A DNA stretch of 64,000 bases from Chelatococcus caeni (GCF_014196925.1 NZ_JACIEN010000004.1:186001-250000), one strand, 5' to 3'. Shown: positions 7,211 through 15,954, counted from the first letter of the stretch. Numbers and translations are program-made. Notes: generated by a model from the sequence alone, not told the origin.

Positions 7211-9436
7211 ATGACCAGCACCCCCCAGACGCCCCTTTCCGCAACGACGTCCCCGGCTGATCTTCCTCGGGAAGGTGTCGAGGGGGCCGTGCTGGCGCAT
7301 GGCGTCGACGACGAGCCGCTTGCCGGCAACCAGCGCGATTTCACCGGCGGTGTCGGCGCCGGCCTGATGGTCGCGCTCTGCATCCTCTACACCGCCTTCC
7401 ATATCGGGGTGATGAACTTCTACCCGCTGGAGACCTGGACCTATCGCCTCATCCACGTCGCGGGCGGCCTCGTCCTCGGCTTCCTCCTGTTCTCGGCGGC
7501 CGGCATCTCGGCTGCGCCGACGGAAGCCGGCCGGCCGTTGCGTGTCGTGCCGCTCGAGTGGCCGCTCCTCATCGTCGGGGCAGGCGGCATCGGCTATGCC
7601 GCCGCCATGATCGCCTTCGCCTGGGGCGGCTGGTGGCTGACCGGCGCGGCGCGCCCGCCGGCCTTCGTCTTCGAGACCTACGGCTTGCCCCTCACCGCCG
7701 GCATGGTGGCGGCGCTTGCGGGCGCCTGGTTCTTCCCGGAGCGGGCGCGGGGGCGCCTGCACTGGGCCGATGTGCTGCTCGCTGTCGCCGCCGTTACGGT
7801 GCTCGGCTACATCCTGTTCAACGTCGGGGCGCTGCGCCTGCGCGCCGGCACGGCCCTTGCCCAGACGGCGGACTTCTATGCCGCGCTCGTCGGCGTCATC
7901 CTCATCCTCGAGGCGACGCGGCGCCTCGCCGGCCTCGCCCTCGTCGTCATCGCCGCGATCTTCATCCTCTATTCCTTCGCGGGACCCTACCTGCCGGGCT
8001 TCCTCGCTCACCGCGGCTACACGCCCACGCGCTTCTTCACCTACATCTACACGGACCAGGGCATCCTCGGCGACACGACGGCGGTCTCCTCGACCTACAT
8101 CATCCTCTTCATCACCTTCGCGGCCTTCCTGCAGGCCTCGAAGGTCGGCGACTACTTCGTCAACTTCGCCTTCGCCGCCGCCGGCCACGCCCGCGGCGGC
8201 CCGGCCAAGGTCGCCGTCTTCGCCTCCGGCCTCATGGGCATGATCAACGGCACGTCGGCCGGCAACGTCGTCGCCACCGGCTCGCTCACCATCCCGCTCA
8301 TGAAGCGGGTCGGCTATCCGGCGCGCTCGTCCGGCGCCATCGAGGCGGCCGCCTCCTCGGGCGGGCAGATCATGCCGCCCATCATGGGCGCCGGCGCCTT
8401 CATCATGGCCGAGGTCACCGGCATCCCCTACACCGAGATCGTCGTCGCGGCGATCATCCCCTCGGTGCTCTATTTCGCCTCGGTCTACTTCATGGTCGAC
8501 CTGCAGGCGCTGAAGCTCGGCATGAAGGGCCTGCCGCGCGACGAGCTGCCGGTCTTCGCCAAGCTGGTGAGGCAGGTCTACCTGTTCATCCCGGTCATCA
8601 TCCTCATCTACGCGCTGTTCGCGGGCTATTCGGTCATCCGGGCGGGCACCCTCGCCATGGTTGCGGCCGCGGTGGTCAGCTGGCTGACGCCGTACCGGAT
8701 GGGGGTCACGGCCGTGCTGCGCGCCTTCGAGCTTGCGGCCAAGATGTCGATCCAGCTCGTCGCGGTCTGCGCCTGCGCCGGCATCATCGTCGGCGTCATC
8801 GCGCTCACCGGCGTCGGCGCGCGCTTCTCCGCCCTCCTCCTGGCGCTCGCGGCGCAGAACCAGCTGCTCGCCCTGTTCTTCGCCATGTGCATCGCCATCG
8901 TGCTCGGGATGGGCATGCCGACGACGGCCGCCTATGCGGTGGCCGCGGCGGTGGTGGCGCCGGGCCTCATCAGCCTCGGCATCCCGGTGCTGACGGCGCA
9001 TTTCTTCGTCTTCTACTTCGCCGTCATGTCCGCCATCACGCCGCCGGTCGCCCTCGCCGCTTATGCCGGCGCGGCGCTATCGGGGTCGGATCCCATGCGC
9101 ACCTCGGTGGAAAGCTTCAAGATCGGCCTGGCCGCCTTCGTGGTGCCGTTCATGTTCTTCTACTCGCAGGCGCTGCTCATGCAGGGCGAGTGGCTCGAGA
9201 TCGCGCATGTCTTCGTCACTGCGTCCGTCGGCATCTTCATGCTGGCTGCCGCCGTGCAGGGCTGGTTCTTCGGGCTGCTGCACCCGCTCGTGCGGGTTGT
9301 CCTGCTCATCGGCGCACTCGCCATGATCAAGGGCGGCCTTATCTCGGACCTCGTCGGCCTCGCGATCGGCGCCGGCGTGCTCCTCTACCAGAAGAAGGTG
9401 GTGAGCCCGCGCGACCTCGCGCACGGGCTCGACTGA
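7211..9436 (+). CDS. TRAP transporter fused permease (4TM/12TM)
   Basis: Inner-membrane permease, 741 aa, the fused small (DctQ-like) plus large (DctM-like) subunit that serves TAXI binding proteins. The N-terminal about 45 residues are hydrophilic; hydrophobic segments then run almost without break to the C-terminus. DctM marks are clear: SGLMGMINGTSAGNVVATGS, EAAASSGGQIMPPIMGAGAF, GMGMPTTAAYAVAAAVVAP and AITPPVALAAYAGAALSGSDP. ATG 7211 is preceded by a GAGGCGAGGG stretch. It forms the transport operon with the binding protein at 5997, separated by the hairpin, and probably answers to the two-component system upstream. Sodium-driven symport is known for the family. Confidence 0.93.
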   Translation: MTSTPQTPLSATTSPADLPREGVEGAVLAHGVDDEPLAGNQRDFTGGVGAGLMVALCILYTAFHIGVMNFYPLETWTYRLIHVAGGLVLGFLLFSAAGISAAPTEAGRPLRVVPLEWPLLIVGAGGIGYAAAMIAFAWGGWWLTGAARPPAFVFETYGLPLTAGMVAALAGAWFFPERARGRLHWADVLLAVAAVTVLGYILFNVGALRLRAGTALAQTADFYAALVGVILILEATRRLAGLALVVIAAIFILYSFAGPYLPGFLAHRGYTPTRFFTYIYTDQGILGDTTAVSSTYIILFITFAAFLQASKVGDYFVNFAFAAAGHARGGPAKVAVFASGLMGMINGTSAGNVVATGSLTIPLMKRVGYPARSSGAIEAAASSGGQIMPPIMGAGAFIMAEVTGIPYTEIVVAAIIPSVLYFASVYFMVDLQALKLGMKGLPRDELPVFAKLVRQVYLFIPVIILIYALFAGYSVIRAGTLAMVAAAVVSWLTPYRMGVTAVLRAFELAAKMSIQLVAVCACAGIIVGVIALTGVGARFSALLLALAAQNQLLALFFAMCIAIVLGMGMPTTAAYAVAAAVVAPGLISLGIPVLTAHFFVFYFAVMSAITPPVALAAYAGAALSGSDPMRTSVESFKIGLAAFVVPFMFFYSQALLMQGEWLEIAHVFVTASVGIFMLAAAVQGWFFGLLHPLVRVVLLIGALAMIKGGLISDLVGLAIGAGVLLYQKKVVSPRDLAHGLD

Positions 9437-9453
9437 GGCCGCTCGCTGCCGCC

Positions 9454-10068
9454 TTAATCGTGCGTCCGGCCGGTGTAGGCCGTCGCCTGCATCGACGGGC
9501 GCGCGATGAAGCCGCGATACCAGTCCCGGAGCCGTTCGTGCCGGTCGAAGCCCGGCAGGCCGCGGAAGACGATCCAGTCGAGGGCGGTGGCGAGCGCGAT
9601 ATGCCCGATGGTCGTCGGGCCATCGAGGGCGGCGCTCTCCTCGAGGAAGGCATAGGTCGCGCGGAGCTTTCCCGCCTGGCCCTCGGCAAGCGCGGGATAG
9701 CGCAGCTCCGGCGGCCGCCGTTCCGTCTCCCAGCGCAGCAGGATGCCGGCGTCTGCAATGCCCCCGGCCAGCGCCGCAAGGCGAAGGGCCTGCCAGCGCG
9801 CCGGCCCCTCAGCCGGAATGAGCCTCGGGCCGTCGTGGAGACCATCAAGGTAGTCGCAGATGACGGCGGAATCGAACAGCGCCGTGCCGTCGTCGAGGAT
9901 GAGGACCGGCACCTTGCCGAGCGGATTGAGGCGGTACACCGCGTCGTTGCGGCGCGTGGGGCTGGTCTCGTGGTGTATGACATCGAGCCGCGGCAGGAGC
10001 CCCGTCTCATGGGCGAGAACCAACACCTTTCGGGCGTAGGGCGAGTGCGTCTGGTAGAGAAGCTGCAT
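9454..10068 (-). CDS. Glutathione S-transferase family protein
   Basis: Cytosolic GST of 204 aa. N-terminal thioredoxin-like domain MQLLYQTHSPYARKVLVLA with the catalytic-site region SPYARK, the cis-proline loop LGKVPVLIL and the glutathione gamma-Glu contact DSAVICDYL; the helical C-terminal domain ends RDWYRGFIARPSMQATA. The start codon ATG 10068 shares its A with the stop of the upstream dehydratase-like gene (TGATG); GTG 10071 is an in-frame alternative. The coupling puts it in one operon with that PLP enzyme. Similar to the GST at 30376 in the same window (both show SPYxRKVL, NPxGKVP and RPSMQAT), probably paralogues. Substrate unknown. Confidence 0.88.
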   Translation of the reverse strand: MQLLYQTHSPYARKVLVLAHETGLLPRLDVIHHETSPTRRNDAVYRLNPLGKVPVLILDDGTALFDSAVICDYLDGLHDGPRLIPAEGPARWQALRLAALAGGIADAGILLRWETERRPPELRYPALAEGQAGKLRATYAFLEESAALDGPTTIGHIALATALDWIVFRGLPGFDRHERLRDWYRGFIARPSMQATAYTGRTHD

Positions 10069-11084
10069 CACCTGGCCACCGGGTTGCCGCCCGCGAAGAG
10101 GCGGGACAAAAGGGTCGGGGCGACATTGCTGCCGGTGAGGATGGTCGCGACCCGCCGGCCGGCGAACCGTTCCCGCCCCGCCATGACGGCCGCCAGCCCG
10201 GTCGCGCCCGCCGGCTCCGCGACGAGCCCGAGATGCAGCATCGTCAGCCGCATGGCGCGTTCGATCTCGTCCTCGCCGACGGCCGCGATTGCGTCGAAGC
10301 AGCCCTCCAGCATGCGGAGCGCCTCCGGGATGGGGCGGCGCACGGCGATGCCGTCCGCGATTGTCGCGGCCGATCGCGTCTCGACCACCCGCCCCGTCTC
10401 CAGCGAGAGCTTCATGGAGGGCGCCTCATGGGCGACGACGGCGACGATCTCGACCTGCGGGGCCAGCGCCCGCACGGCCGCGCCGACGCCGGCGAGCAGC
10501 GCGCCGTTGCCGAGCGGCACGACGAGGGCGTCGAATTCGGCGAGGCTCCGCACAAGCTCGACGCCGATCGTCCCGGCACCGGCGGCGATCGTCCGCTCGG
10601 ATCCGTCCTCGACGAAGCGAAGGCCGCGCTCCGTCGCATAGGCGCGCGCCACATCCTTGGCCGCATCGAAATCGTCTCCGGCAAGGTGGACCTCGGCTCC
10701 CATCTGCCGGAGCGTCTCGATCTTCGCCGGATTGGCGGTCGTCGCCGCGAAGACCACGCAGGAATGGCCGCGGCGCAGGAGCGCCCGCGCAAGGCCCTGC
10801 CCGAAATTGCCGGCCGAAGCCGTGACGCAGCGCTCGCCTGCACCGAGAGCCAGCGCGGCGAAGGCCTCCGTGCCGCGTCCCTTGAAGGAACGGACCGGGT
10901 TGAGCGTCTCGACCTTGACGGCGAGGCGGCAGCCGAGCGCGGCATCAAGCCCGGCATGGCCCGTAAGCGGCGTGCCGAGGAAGCATGCATCGATGTGGCG
11001 GCGCGCCGCCTCGATCTCATCGAGCGCGATGGCTCTCGATGAGGCGGATGCGGAGGCGGATGAATGCGCGGGAACGCTTGTCAT
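10068..11084 (-). CDS. Threonine/serine dehydratase-like PLP enzyme (fold type II)
   Basis: PLP-dependent beta-elimination-type enzyme, 338 aa. PLP lysine in NPVRSFKGRGTEAF, substrate loop VTASAGNFGQGLARAL, phosphate-binding glycine loop VPLGNGALLAGVG and the C-terminal TILTGSN are all in place for the threonine dehydratase/serine racemase group; there is no ACT domain, so it is the catabolic kind. I chose ATG 11084 (MTSVPAHSS); the frame is open to 11210 but that extension would overlap the divergent regulator and its operators. Operon with the GST downstream (TGATG). The divergent AsnC/Lrp gene at 11202 is the likely regulator, which fits an amino acid substrate such as a hydroxy- or diamino acid. 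Exact reaction not established. Confidence 0.85.
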   Translation of the reverse strand: MTSVPAHSSASASASSRAIALDEIEAARRHIDACFLGTPLTGHAGLDAALGCRLAVKVETLNPVRSFKGRGTEAFAALALGAGERCVTASAGNFGQGLARALLRRGHSCVVFAATTANPAKIETLRQMGAEVHLAGDDFDAAKDVARAYATERGLRFVEDGSERTIAAGAGTIGVELVRSLAEFDALVVPLGNGALLAGVGAAVRALAPQVEIVAVVAHEAPSMKLSLETGRVVETRSAATIADGIAVRRPIPEALRMLEGCFDAIAAVGEDEIERAMRLTMLHLGLVAEPAGATGLAAVMAGRERFAGRRVATILTGSNVAPTLLSRLFAGGNPVAR

Positions 11085-11134
11085 GAGGGCCGTGACCTTT
11101 CTATGTCCGGCTTTCAGGGTAAGCTGCGAAGGCG

Positions 11135-11176
11135 GGGAATTTTCCCGTAGTTTGGCTTCCGGTTCGGAAATTTCCG
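11135..11176. promoter_or_regulatory. Two Lrp/AsnC-type operator palindromes in a divergent promoter
   Basis: GGGAATTTTCCC (11135-11146) and the perfect palindrome CGGAAATTTCCG (11165-11176) share the core GGAAWTTTCC-like pattern and lie exactly 30 bp centre to centre, about three turns. A/T-centred inverted repeats at such spacing are typical of Lrp/AsnC octamer binding. They sit between the PLP-enzyme gene and the Lrp-type gene. Confidence 0.55.
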
Positions 11177-11201
11177 CATGTTCTCTGGACACGGTGCTTA
11201 A

Positions 11202-11669
11202 ATGCCGCACGATCTCGACCGCATCGACCGCAAGCTCCTGCAGATCGTGCAGGAGAATGCACGGCTTCCCGCCGAGAAGATCGGTGCGGCCATCGGCCTC
11301 TCGCCCTCGGCCGTGCAGCGCCGTCTGGCGCGGCTGCGCGACGGCGGCGTCATCACGGCGGAGGTCGCCGTGCTCGATGCCAAGGCCGCCGGCTTTCCCT
11401 TGACGATGATCGTCGACATCGAGGTCGAGCGCGAGCGGCCGGAGCTGCTCTCCGCCTTCAAGCGCTGGATCGCGCGCGAGGGCGCCATCCAGGAAGCCTG
11501 GTACGTCACCGGCGACAGCGATTTCGTGCTCGTCGTCGCGGCCCGTGACGTCGAGGACTACGACGCGCTCATGCAGCGCCTCGTCAGCGAGAACCCCAAC
11601 ATCCGCCGCTTCCGCACCAGGGTCACGCTCGGCACGCTGAAACGCGGCGCGACCGTGCCTCTGGAGTGA
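11202..11669 (+). CDS. Lrp/AsnC family transcriptional regulator
   Basis: 155 aa. N-terminal AsnC-type HTH: LDRIDRKLLQIVQENARLP, then AAIGLSPSAVQRRLARLRDGGVI; C-terminal RAM (effector) domain with VERERPELLSAFKRWI, EAWYVTGDSDFVLVVAARDVEDYDALM and ending TRVTLGTLKRG. Length and domain order are standard. ATG 11202 follows AAA at 11199-11201; the frame is closed just upstream. Divergent from the dehydratase-like gene; the pair of palindromes between them suggests autoregulation and control of that enzyme by an amino acid ligand. Confidence 0.92.
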   Translation: MPHDLDRIDRKLLQIVQENARLPAEKIGAAIGLSPSAVQRRLARLRDGGVITAEVAVLDAKAAGFPLTMIVDIEVERERPELLSAFKRWIAREGAIQEAWYVTGDSDFVLVVAARDVEDYDALMQRLVSENPNIRRFRTRVTLGTLKRGATVPLE

Positions 11670-11829
11670 GAGGACCGCGCGACCGATTGTGATCGTCCGC
11701 CGCGTCGCCCCTGGCTAGGAGACCCGGCAGCTTGCGGTTAGAACTGGCAGGCGGTTCGGGTCCCGGCGGTAAGATGGCGCCGGTTCGTTTGAACATGCGC
11801 TGCACGATGCCATCAGCAGGATCTGGCCA

Positions 11830-13041
11830 TTGACCGATCAACGCTTCAACGATGTCGGCGCCTGGGTGACCGAGGCGGGCCTCGTCGGAACCTCCGAGCC
11901 GGATCTCGTGCGCGGGTTCTGCGAGCGGCTCGTCGCCGCCGGCCTGCCGCTCACGCGGGCGACGGTGATCATCGACACGCTGCACCCCATTCACGAGGGC
12001 CGCGTCTTTCCGTGGTGGCGGGATGAAGAGCGGGAGGTGATCGAATACGGCCGGCTCGCCGCGAACACGGATGCCCAGGAGAACTGGCGCCGCAGCCCCT
12101 TCTTCCACATGTTGGAAAACGGCAGCACCACGCTGCGCCGCAATCTCGCCAAGGGCGACCCGGCGGATTTTCCCGTCCTCGTGGAACTGCGCGAACGGGG
12201 ACATACGGACTATGTCGCCTGCATCAACCGCTTCGCCGATGCGGGCTCGCTCGGCGAGATGGACTGCTTCTATTCCTCCTGGGCGAGCGATGCACCGGCA
12301 GGTTTCGCGGACGAGGAGGCCGATCTTCTCTGCCGCCTCTTGCCGCAGCTCGCCCTTGCCGTGAAGTGCTCCTCGCTCCTGCGCATCACCGGCACCCTGG
12401 TCGAGACCTATCTCGGCCGCGATGCCGGCCGCAGGGTCCTCGAAGGCCGCATCATGCGCGGGGTCGCCGACCAGGTGCGCTCCGTCCTCTGGTACAGCGA
12501 CCTGCGCAGCTTCACGCAGATCACCAACACCGCCGCGCCCGACCAGATCATCCCCTTCCTCAACGACTATGCCGACGCCACCATCTCGACGATCCACGAG
12601 AAGGGCGGCGACGTCCTGAAACTGATGGGCGACGGCATCCTCGCGATCTTCCCCGCGGAGGAGCCGGGCGAGGCCTGCCGGGCCGCCCTCGACGCCGAGG
12701 CACTCCTGCGCCGTCGCGTGGCCGAGCTCAACCAGAGGCGCGTCGCCGAAGGCCTGCCGGTGACGGGGGCCTATGTCGGCCTGCACCTCGGCGATGTCTT
12801 CTTCGGCAACATCGGCAGCCAGGATCGCCTCGACTTCACGGTCATCGGCCCGGCGGTCAACATGGCGAGCCGCATCTCCGCAATGTGCCGGCTGCTCGAG
12901 CGAAAAGTGCTGCTGTCGTCCGCCTTCCTCGCGGCAACGCCCGAGCAGCTTTGCACCAACATCGTCTCAGTCGGCCACCATCCCCTGCGCGGCTTCGACC
13001 GGCACGAAGAGCTCTTCACGATCACAGCCCCCGCGGCATAG
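11830..13041 (+). CDS. Class III adenylate cyclase
   Basis: 403 aa soluble protein. The C-terminal cyclase homology domain (about residues 215-370) has the first metal Asp in VLWYSDLRSFTQITN, the KLMGDG element (purine-specifying Lys plus second metal Asp), and RLDFTVIGPAVNMASRI with the Asp and the VNxASR transition-state arginine, so all catalytic positions for ATP are present. The N-terminal about 200 residues are a conserved but unnamed region seen in many alphaproteobacterial cyclases and probably sense a signal; no membrane segment. The start is TTG 11830, preceded by AGCAGGA; no in-frame ATG exists before conserved sequence. Makes cAMP, presumably for Crp-like regulators. Stands alone; 160 empty bases upstream. 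Confidence 0.88.
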   Translation: MTDQRFNDVGAWVTEAGLVGTSEPDLVRGFCERLVAAGLPLTRATVIIDTLHPIHEGRVFPWWRDEEREVIEYGRLAANTDAQENWRRSPFFHMLENGSTTLRRNLAKGDPADFPVLVELRERGHTDYVACINRFADAGSLGEMDCFYSSWASDAPAGFADEEADLLCRLLPQLALAVKCSSLLRITGTLVETYLGRDAGRRVLEGRIMRGVADQVRSVLWYSDLRSFTQITNTAAPDQIIPFLNDYADATISTIHEKGGDVLKLMGDGILAIFPAEEPGEACRAALDAEALLRRRVAELNQRRVAEGLPVTGAYVGLHLGDVFFGNIGSQDRLDFTVIGPAVNMASRISAMCRLLERKVLLSSAFLAATPEQLCTNIVSVGHHPLRGFDRHEELFTITAPAA

Positions 13042-13094
13042 GGCCATTTCGCCGGCCTGCCGCGCGGAGGCCTCCCCCCGGCGGATGCCGGCAC

Positions 13095-13349
13095 ATGCAA
13101 CTTATTGCAATTCCAATGTTATCGCCGAAGCAGGAAGATCGTTGCGGGGGGCGTGCGCCAGTCGCACCTCACCTATTAGTTCCCGTCGGCCGCGCGCCGG
13201 GCGACCCCGACGTTGCGCTCTTCCTCAACGCCCTGCGCGGCCACGGCATGCGCCGGCTGCTGAGCGAGGCACCCGCCGATCTCGACATCGACGCGGTGGC
13301 CCGGCGGCTCGGGCTCACGCCGGCGCCGGCGTCAGCCGACACACCGTAA
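13095..13349 (+). CDS. Small hypothetical protein
   Basis: 85 aa from ATG 13095. Codon use becomes strongly coding-like in the second half (DPDVALFLNALRGHGMRRLL, then DIDAVARRLGLTPAP), which suggests a real product with two short helices; the first 30 residues are AT-richer and the start may be the internal ATG about 13115. No family recognised. It lies between the cyclase and the stress island and overlaps no better frame. Confidence 0.4.
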   Translation: MQLIAIPMLSPKQEDRCGGRAPVAPHLLVPVGRAPGDPDVALFLNALRGHGMRRLLSEAPADLDIDAVARRLGLTPAPASADTP

Positions 13350-13364
13350 AAGGCGCATTTTTCG

Positions 13365-13389
13365 GGAACGGTCCGGCGATCAGGCAGTT
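13365..13389 (+). promoter_or_regulatory. EcfG-type (general stress sigma) promoter
   Basis: GGAAC at 13365-13369 and GTT at 13387-13389 are separated by 17 bases, matching the alphaproteobacterial sigmaEcfG consensus GGAAC-N16/17-cGTT except for A before GTT. It stands about 100 bases upstream of the first small stress gene (13491) and is mirrored by another at 15996 on the other strand. Confidence 0.7.
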
Positions 13390-13490
13390 CCGGTCGCATG
13401 AGCGAACCGCCGCCGCGGCACGCTTCAGCGCCACTGCGGCTCGCGGCGGCGCCCCCTCGGCAGGAGGGCAGGACCCGCGAGGAGAACGCC

Positions 13491-13715
13491 ATGAACAAGC
13501 ACGCCAAGACCGGCAAGCCGACGGACCGCGATCTGAAGTCCAACCCCATGATCGGCGGGACGAAGGGCGCCGATCGCGCCGGGGTGACCCCGGACGAACT
13601 CGAGGAGATGAAGGGCGAGAACACGATCGAGGGCGATGTCGCCAATGACGTGAACCGGCAGGGCGGCATCGACAAGGACGTCGCACGCGGCAGCCGCCCG
13701 CTCACCCGGCCCTGA
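13491..13715 (+). CDS. Small hydrophilic stress-island protein
   Basis: 74 aa, very hydrophilic, no hydrophobic segment: MNKHAKTGKPTDRDLKSNP, then VTPDELEEMKGENTIEGDVANDV. GGAG sits eight bases before ATG 13491. Acidic and basic residues with many Gly/Asn suggest an intrinsically disordered protein. Function unknown; first gene after the EcfG-type promoter at 13365, so probably induced in general stress. Confidence 0.75.
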   Translation: MNKHAKTGKPTDRDLKSNPMIGGTKGADRAGVTPDELEEMKGENTIEGDVANDVNRQGGIDKDVARGSRPLTRP

Positions 13716-13739
13716 CCGAGAGATGCAGGAGCACGCATC

Positions 13740-14066
13740 ATGGCAGCGAACGCCAGAAAGCAGCTCGTCGACTTCGTGATCGACCGCGCGCTCGAGCCCG
13801 TCATGCGGGCGCGGCCCGACGGCCGCTCGCCGGCCGACCGGCGCAAGCTGGAGGACGTGCAGGACGCAACGCGGGCGGAGATCGAGCGCTACCGCAACTA
13901 CGGCTCGGCCGGGGACGTCGTCGTCAATTTCCGCCGCGATCTGAGCTCGCGGGCCGCGAAGAAGGTGCACAGCGAACTCAGGGCCCTCAACCTTCCGACC
14001 ATCGAGGACATCAAGGACGCGTTCGAGGCGAAGGCCGAGGATCTCGGCGTCCGCCCCGGCTCGTGA
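13740..14066 (+). CDS. Conserved-looking hypothetical protein, stress island
   Basis: 108 aa, mostly helical and charged: KQLVDFVIDRALEPVMRARP, RRKLEDVQDATRAEIERYRN, then DVVVNFRRDLSSRAAKKVHS. No signal peptide or membrane segment, no family recognised. It starts 24 bases after the preceding small gene and ends 25 bases before the SDR gene, so it is a middle gene of the EcfG-type unit. Confidence 0.8.
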   Translation: MAANARKQLVDFVIDRALEPVMRARPDGRSPADRRKLEDVQDATRAEIERYRNYGSAGDVVVNFRRDLSSRAAKKVHSELRALNLPTIEDIKDAFEAKAEDLGVRPGS

Positions 14067-14091
14067 GCCGCCCCCGAGAGGCAGGACCGCC

Positions 14092-15090
14092 ATGCGCAGG
14101 CAAGAAGCCCCCAGGACCGTCGTCATCACCGGCGCAACGAGCGGCATCGGCGAGGCGACCGCCTATGCCTTCGCCCGGCAGGGGGCGCGCCTCGTGCTCG
14201 CGGCGCGGGACGGCGATGCGCTCGATCCTATCGTCCGGCGCTGCCGCTCGCTCGGGGCGCGCGATGCGCTGGCGGTGCCGACGGACGTGACGAGCATCGA
14301 TTCCGTCATGGAGCTGGCTGCCCGCGCCCGCGCGATCGGCCGGGGCATCGACGTGTGGTTCAGCAATGCCGGCGTCGGCGCGGTCGGCGCCTTCCACGAG
14401 ACGCCGATGGCCGCCCACCAGCAGGTGATCCAGACCAACCTCGTCGGCCACATGCACGATGCCTATGCGGCGGTGCCGATCTTCCTGCGACAGGGGCACG
14501 GCATCTTCATCAACATGATCTCGCTCGGCGCCTTCGCCCCCGCTCCCTTCGCGACGGCCTATTCGGCCAGCAAATACGGGCTGAGCGGCTTCTCGGCGGC
14601 GCTGCGGGGGGAACTGCGCGGCTATCCGGACATCCATATCTGCGATGTCTATCCGTCCTTCATCGACACGCCGGGCCTCAGCCACAGCGCCAACTACGTC
14701 GGCCGGGCGCTGACGGCGCCGCCTCCCGTCTATGATGCACGCCGGGTGGCGCGGGCTGTCGTCCGCCTCGCGGATCGTCCGCGGCCGACGACCGTCGTCG
14801 GCTCCTTCGCGCATCTTGCCCGGCTGGGACATGCGCTTGCGCCGGAGCTCGGCACCCGGCTGCTCGCCATGATCATTGAGGCCTATTTCCGCCGCGCCGA
14901 GCGCGTGCCCGTGACCGATGGAAACCTGTTCGCACCGCCGCGGAAGCCCGGCGGCATCGACGGGGGTCTGCGCAGCCCGACGGCCCGCTATACCGCGGTT
15001 CTTGCCGCGGCGCTCGTCGCGGGCGCCGCGGCGGGACTGCTCCTGGGCGGGCGGCGATCACACCACGCCGGCGCGGACCGGAGCCGCTGA
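14092..15090 (+). CDS. Short-chain dehydrogenase with C-terminal membrane anchor
   Basis: 332 aa SDR. Cofactor motif VITGATSGIGEAT (TGxxxGIG), NAG motif as SNAGVGAVG, catalytic YSASKYG (Tyr-x-x-x-Lys) and downstream YPSFIDTPG. Beyond the usual about 250 residues it has a tail with a hydrophobic segment near the end, TAVLAAALVAGAAAGLLLGG, followed by arginines, predicted as a C-terminal anchor with the enzyme facing the cytoplasm. Such SDRs are frequent in alphaproteobacterial stress-response loci; substrate unknown. Part of the 13491-15367 unit. Confidence 0.87.
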   Translation: MRRQEAPRTVVITGATSGIGEATAYAFARQGARLVLAARDGDALDPIVRRCRSLGARDALAVPTDVTSIDSVMELAARARAIGRGIDVWFSNAGVGAVGAFHETPMAAHQQVIQTNLVGHMHDAYAAVPIFLRQGHGIFINMISLGAFAPAPFATAYSASKYGLSGFSAALRGELRGYPDIHICDVYPSFIDTPGLSHSANYVGRALTAPPPVYDARRVARAVVRLADRPRPTTVVGSFAHLARLGHALAPELGTRLLAMIIEAYFRRAERVPVTDGNLFAPPRKPGGIDGGLRSPTARYTAVLAAALVAGAAAGLLLGGRRSHHAGADRSR

Positions 15091-15133
15091 CGAAGGCAGG
15101 CCCGTTCGACGCCCGCAGCAAACGGAGGACGAC

Positions 15134-15367
15134 ATGAACGATCCGAAGATGGGACAAGGCCGCAAGACGCACGAGCAGCAGATCCGCACATTCGAGCGAA
15201 AGCCGGACATGCCGGATCCGCGCAACCCCGCCTCCATGCCGGAGCGCGAGCCGGGCATCGCCGCAAGGGACCGCAAGGACAAGGCGCGCCAGAGCGAGTT
15301 TCCGGTCAGCCACAGGGGCATGAACCAGGAGAGCAAGCACAACAAGAAGCGCTCGGACGGGACGTGA
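15134..15367 (+). CDS. Small highly charged protein, stress island
   Basis: 77 aa with no hydrophobic stretch: MNDPKMGQGRKTHEQQIRTF, RKDKARQSEFPVSHRGMNQE, ending KHNKKRSDGT. GGAGGAC precedes ATG 15134. Like the 13491 product it looks disordered and stress-related; no family recognised. Last gene of the plus-strand unit; 77 bases separate it from the convergent DUF892 gene. Confidence 0.72.
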   Translation: MNDPKMGQGRKTHEQQIRTFERKPDMPDPRNPASMPEREPGIAARDRKDKARQSEFPVSHRGMNQESKHNKKRSDGT

Positions 15368-15444
15368 GGGTGCGCTAACGGGCGCACCCGACAACGATGC
15401 CGCCGCCGGTCGCGGCGGCGGCCTGTTCACCCCATCGGGACGTC

Positions 15445-15954
15445 TCAGTGCTTGGCAGTGGCGGAGGGGTCCTTCTCCAACAGGAAGAACCGGGACGTGA
15501 TGCTGTCGAAATGGTTCTCCAGCCACTTCGCCATGGCGAGTTCCTCCTGCAGGATCTCGCCGCAGACGCGCTCCGTCTCGGCATCGCCCAGCTCGCGGGC
15601 CGCCGCCATGAGGATCCGGTAGCTCGCGATTTCCATATGCTCGAAGGCATAGCTCGCCAGCACGCCCTTCATCACCTCGTCGCTGGTGAAAACGCCGCTC
15701 AGGGCCTGGCCGAGCCCCAACAGCTTCGTGCCGGTGTCCTTGATGGTGGAGGTATCGCTGCCGAGCCGCTGCAGACACGCCCGCACACGCTCCGCCTGTC
15801 TCTCGGTCTCCGTGACATGCTGCTCCATGCGCGCCTTGAGCTCGGGATAGTTCTCGATGCGCCCGGCGAGATTGCTGAGCATGGTGATCGCCTGCTCCTC
15901 GGCGGCGTGGGCGTCTCTCAGCCAGGAAAGCAGATGGTCCTTGGGGTCGGTCAT
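15445..15954 (-). CDS. DUF892 / YciE-type ferritin-like protein
   Basis: 169 aa four-helix ferritin-like protein. The di-iron ligand pattern is visible: LRDAHAAEEQAITML, AFEHMEIASYRILM and ILQEELAMAKWLEN, with Glu and His at expected places. Members (E. coli YciE/YciF relatives) are induced by osmotic and general stress and are thought to handle iron or peroxide. Divergently transcribed from an EcfG-type promoter at 15996-16020, whose predicted start lies about 30 bases upstream of ATG 15954. Converges on the small-protein unit of the same regulon. Confidence 0.9.
   Translation of the reverse strand: MTDPKDHLLSWLRDAHAAEEQAITMLSNLAGRIENYPELKARMEQHVTETERQAERVRACLQRLGSDTSTIKDTGTKLLGLGQALSGVFTSDEVMKGVLASYAFEHMEIASYRILMAAARELGDAETERVCGEILQEELAMAKWLENHFDSITSRFFLLEKDPSATAKH

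Noticed and set aside
7145-10641. Long frames on both strands (618 and 1027 codons) across the TRAP permease
   Set aside because: Out-of-frame or antisense readings of the fused permease and of the GST/PLP genes; arginine/proline-rich translations without domains.
11085-11210. N-terminal extension of the PLP enzyme to 11210
   Set aside because: It would overlap the divergent Lrp gene start and both operator dyads and has no conserved residues.
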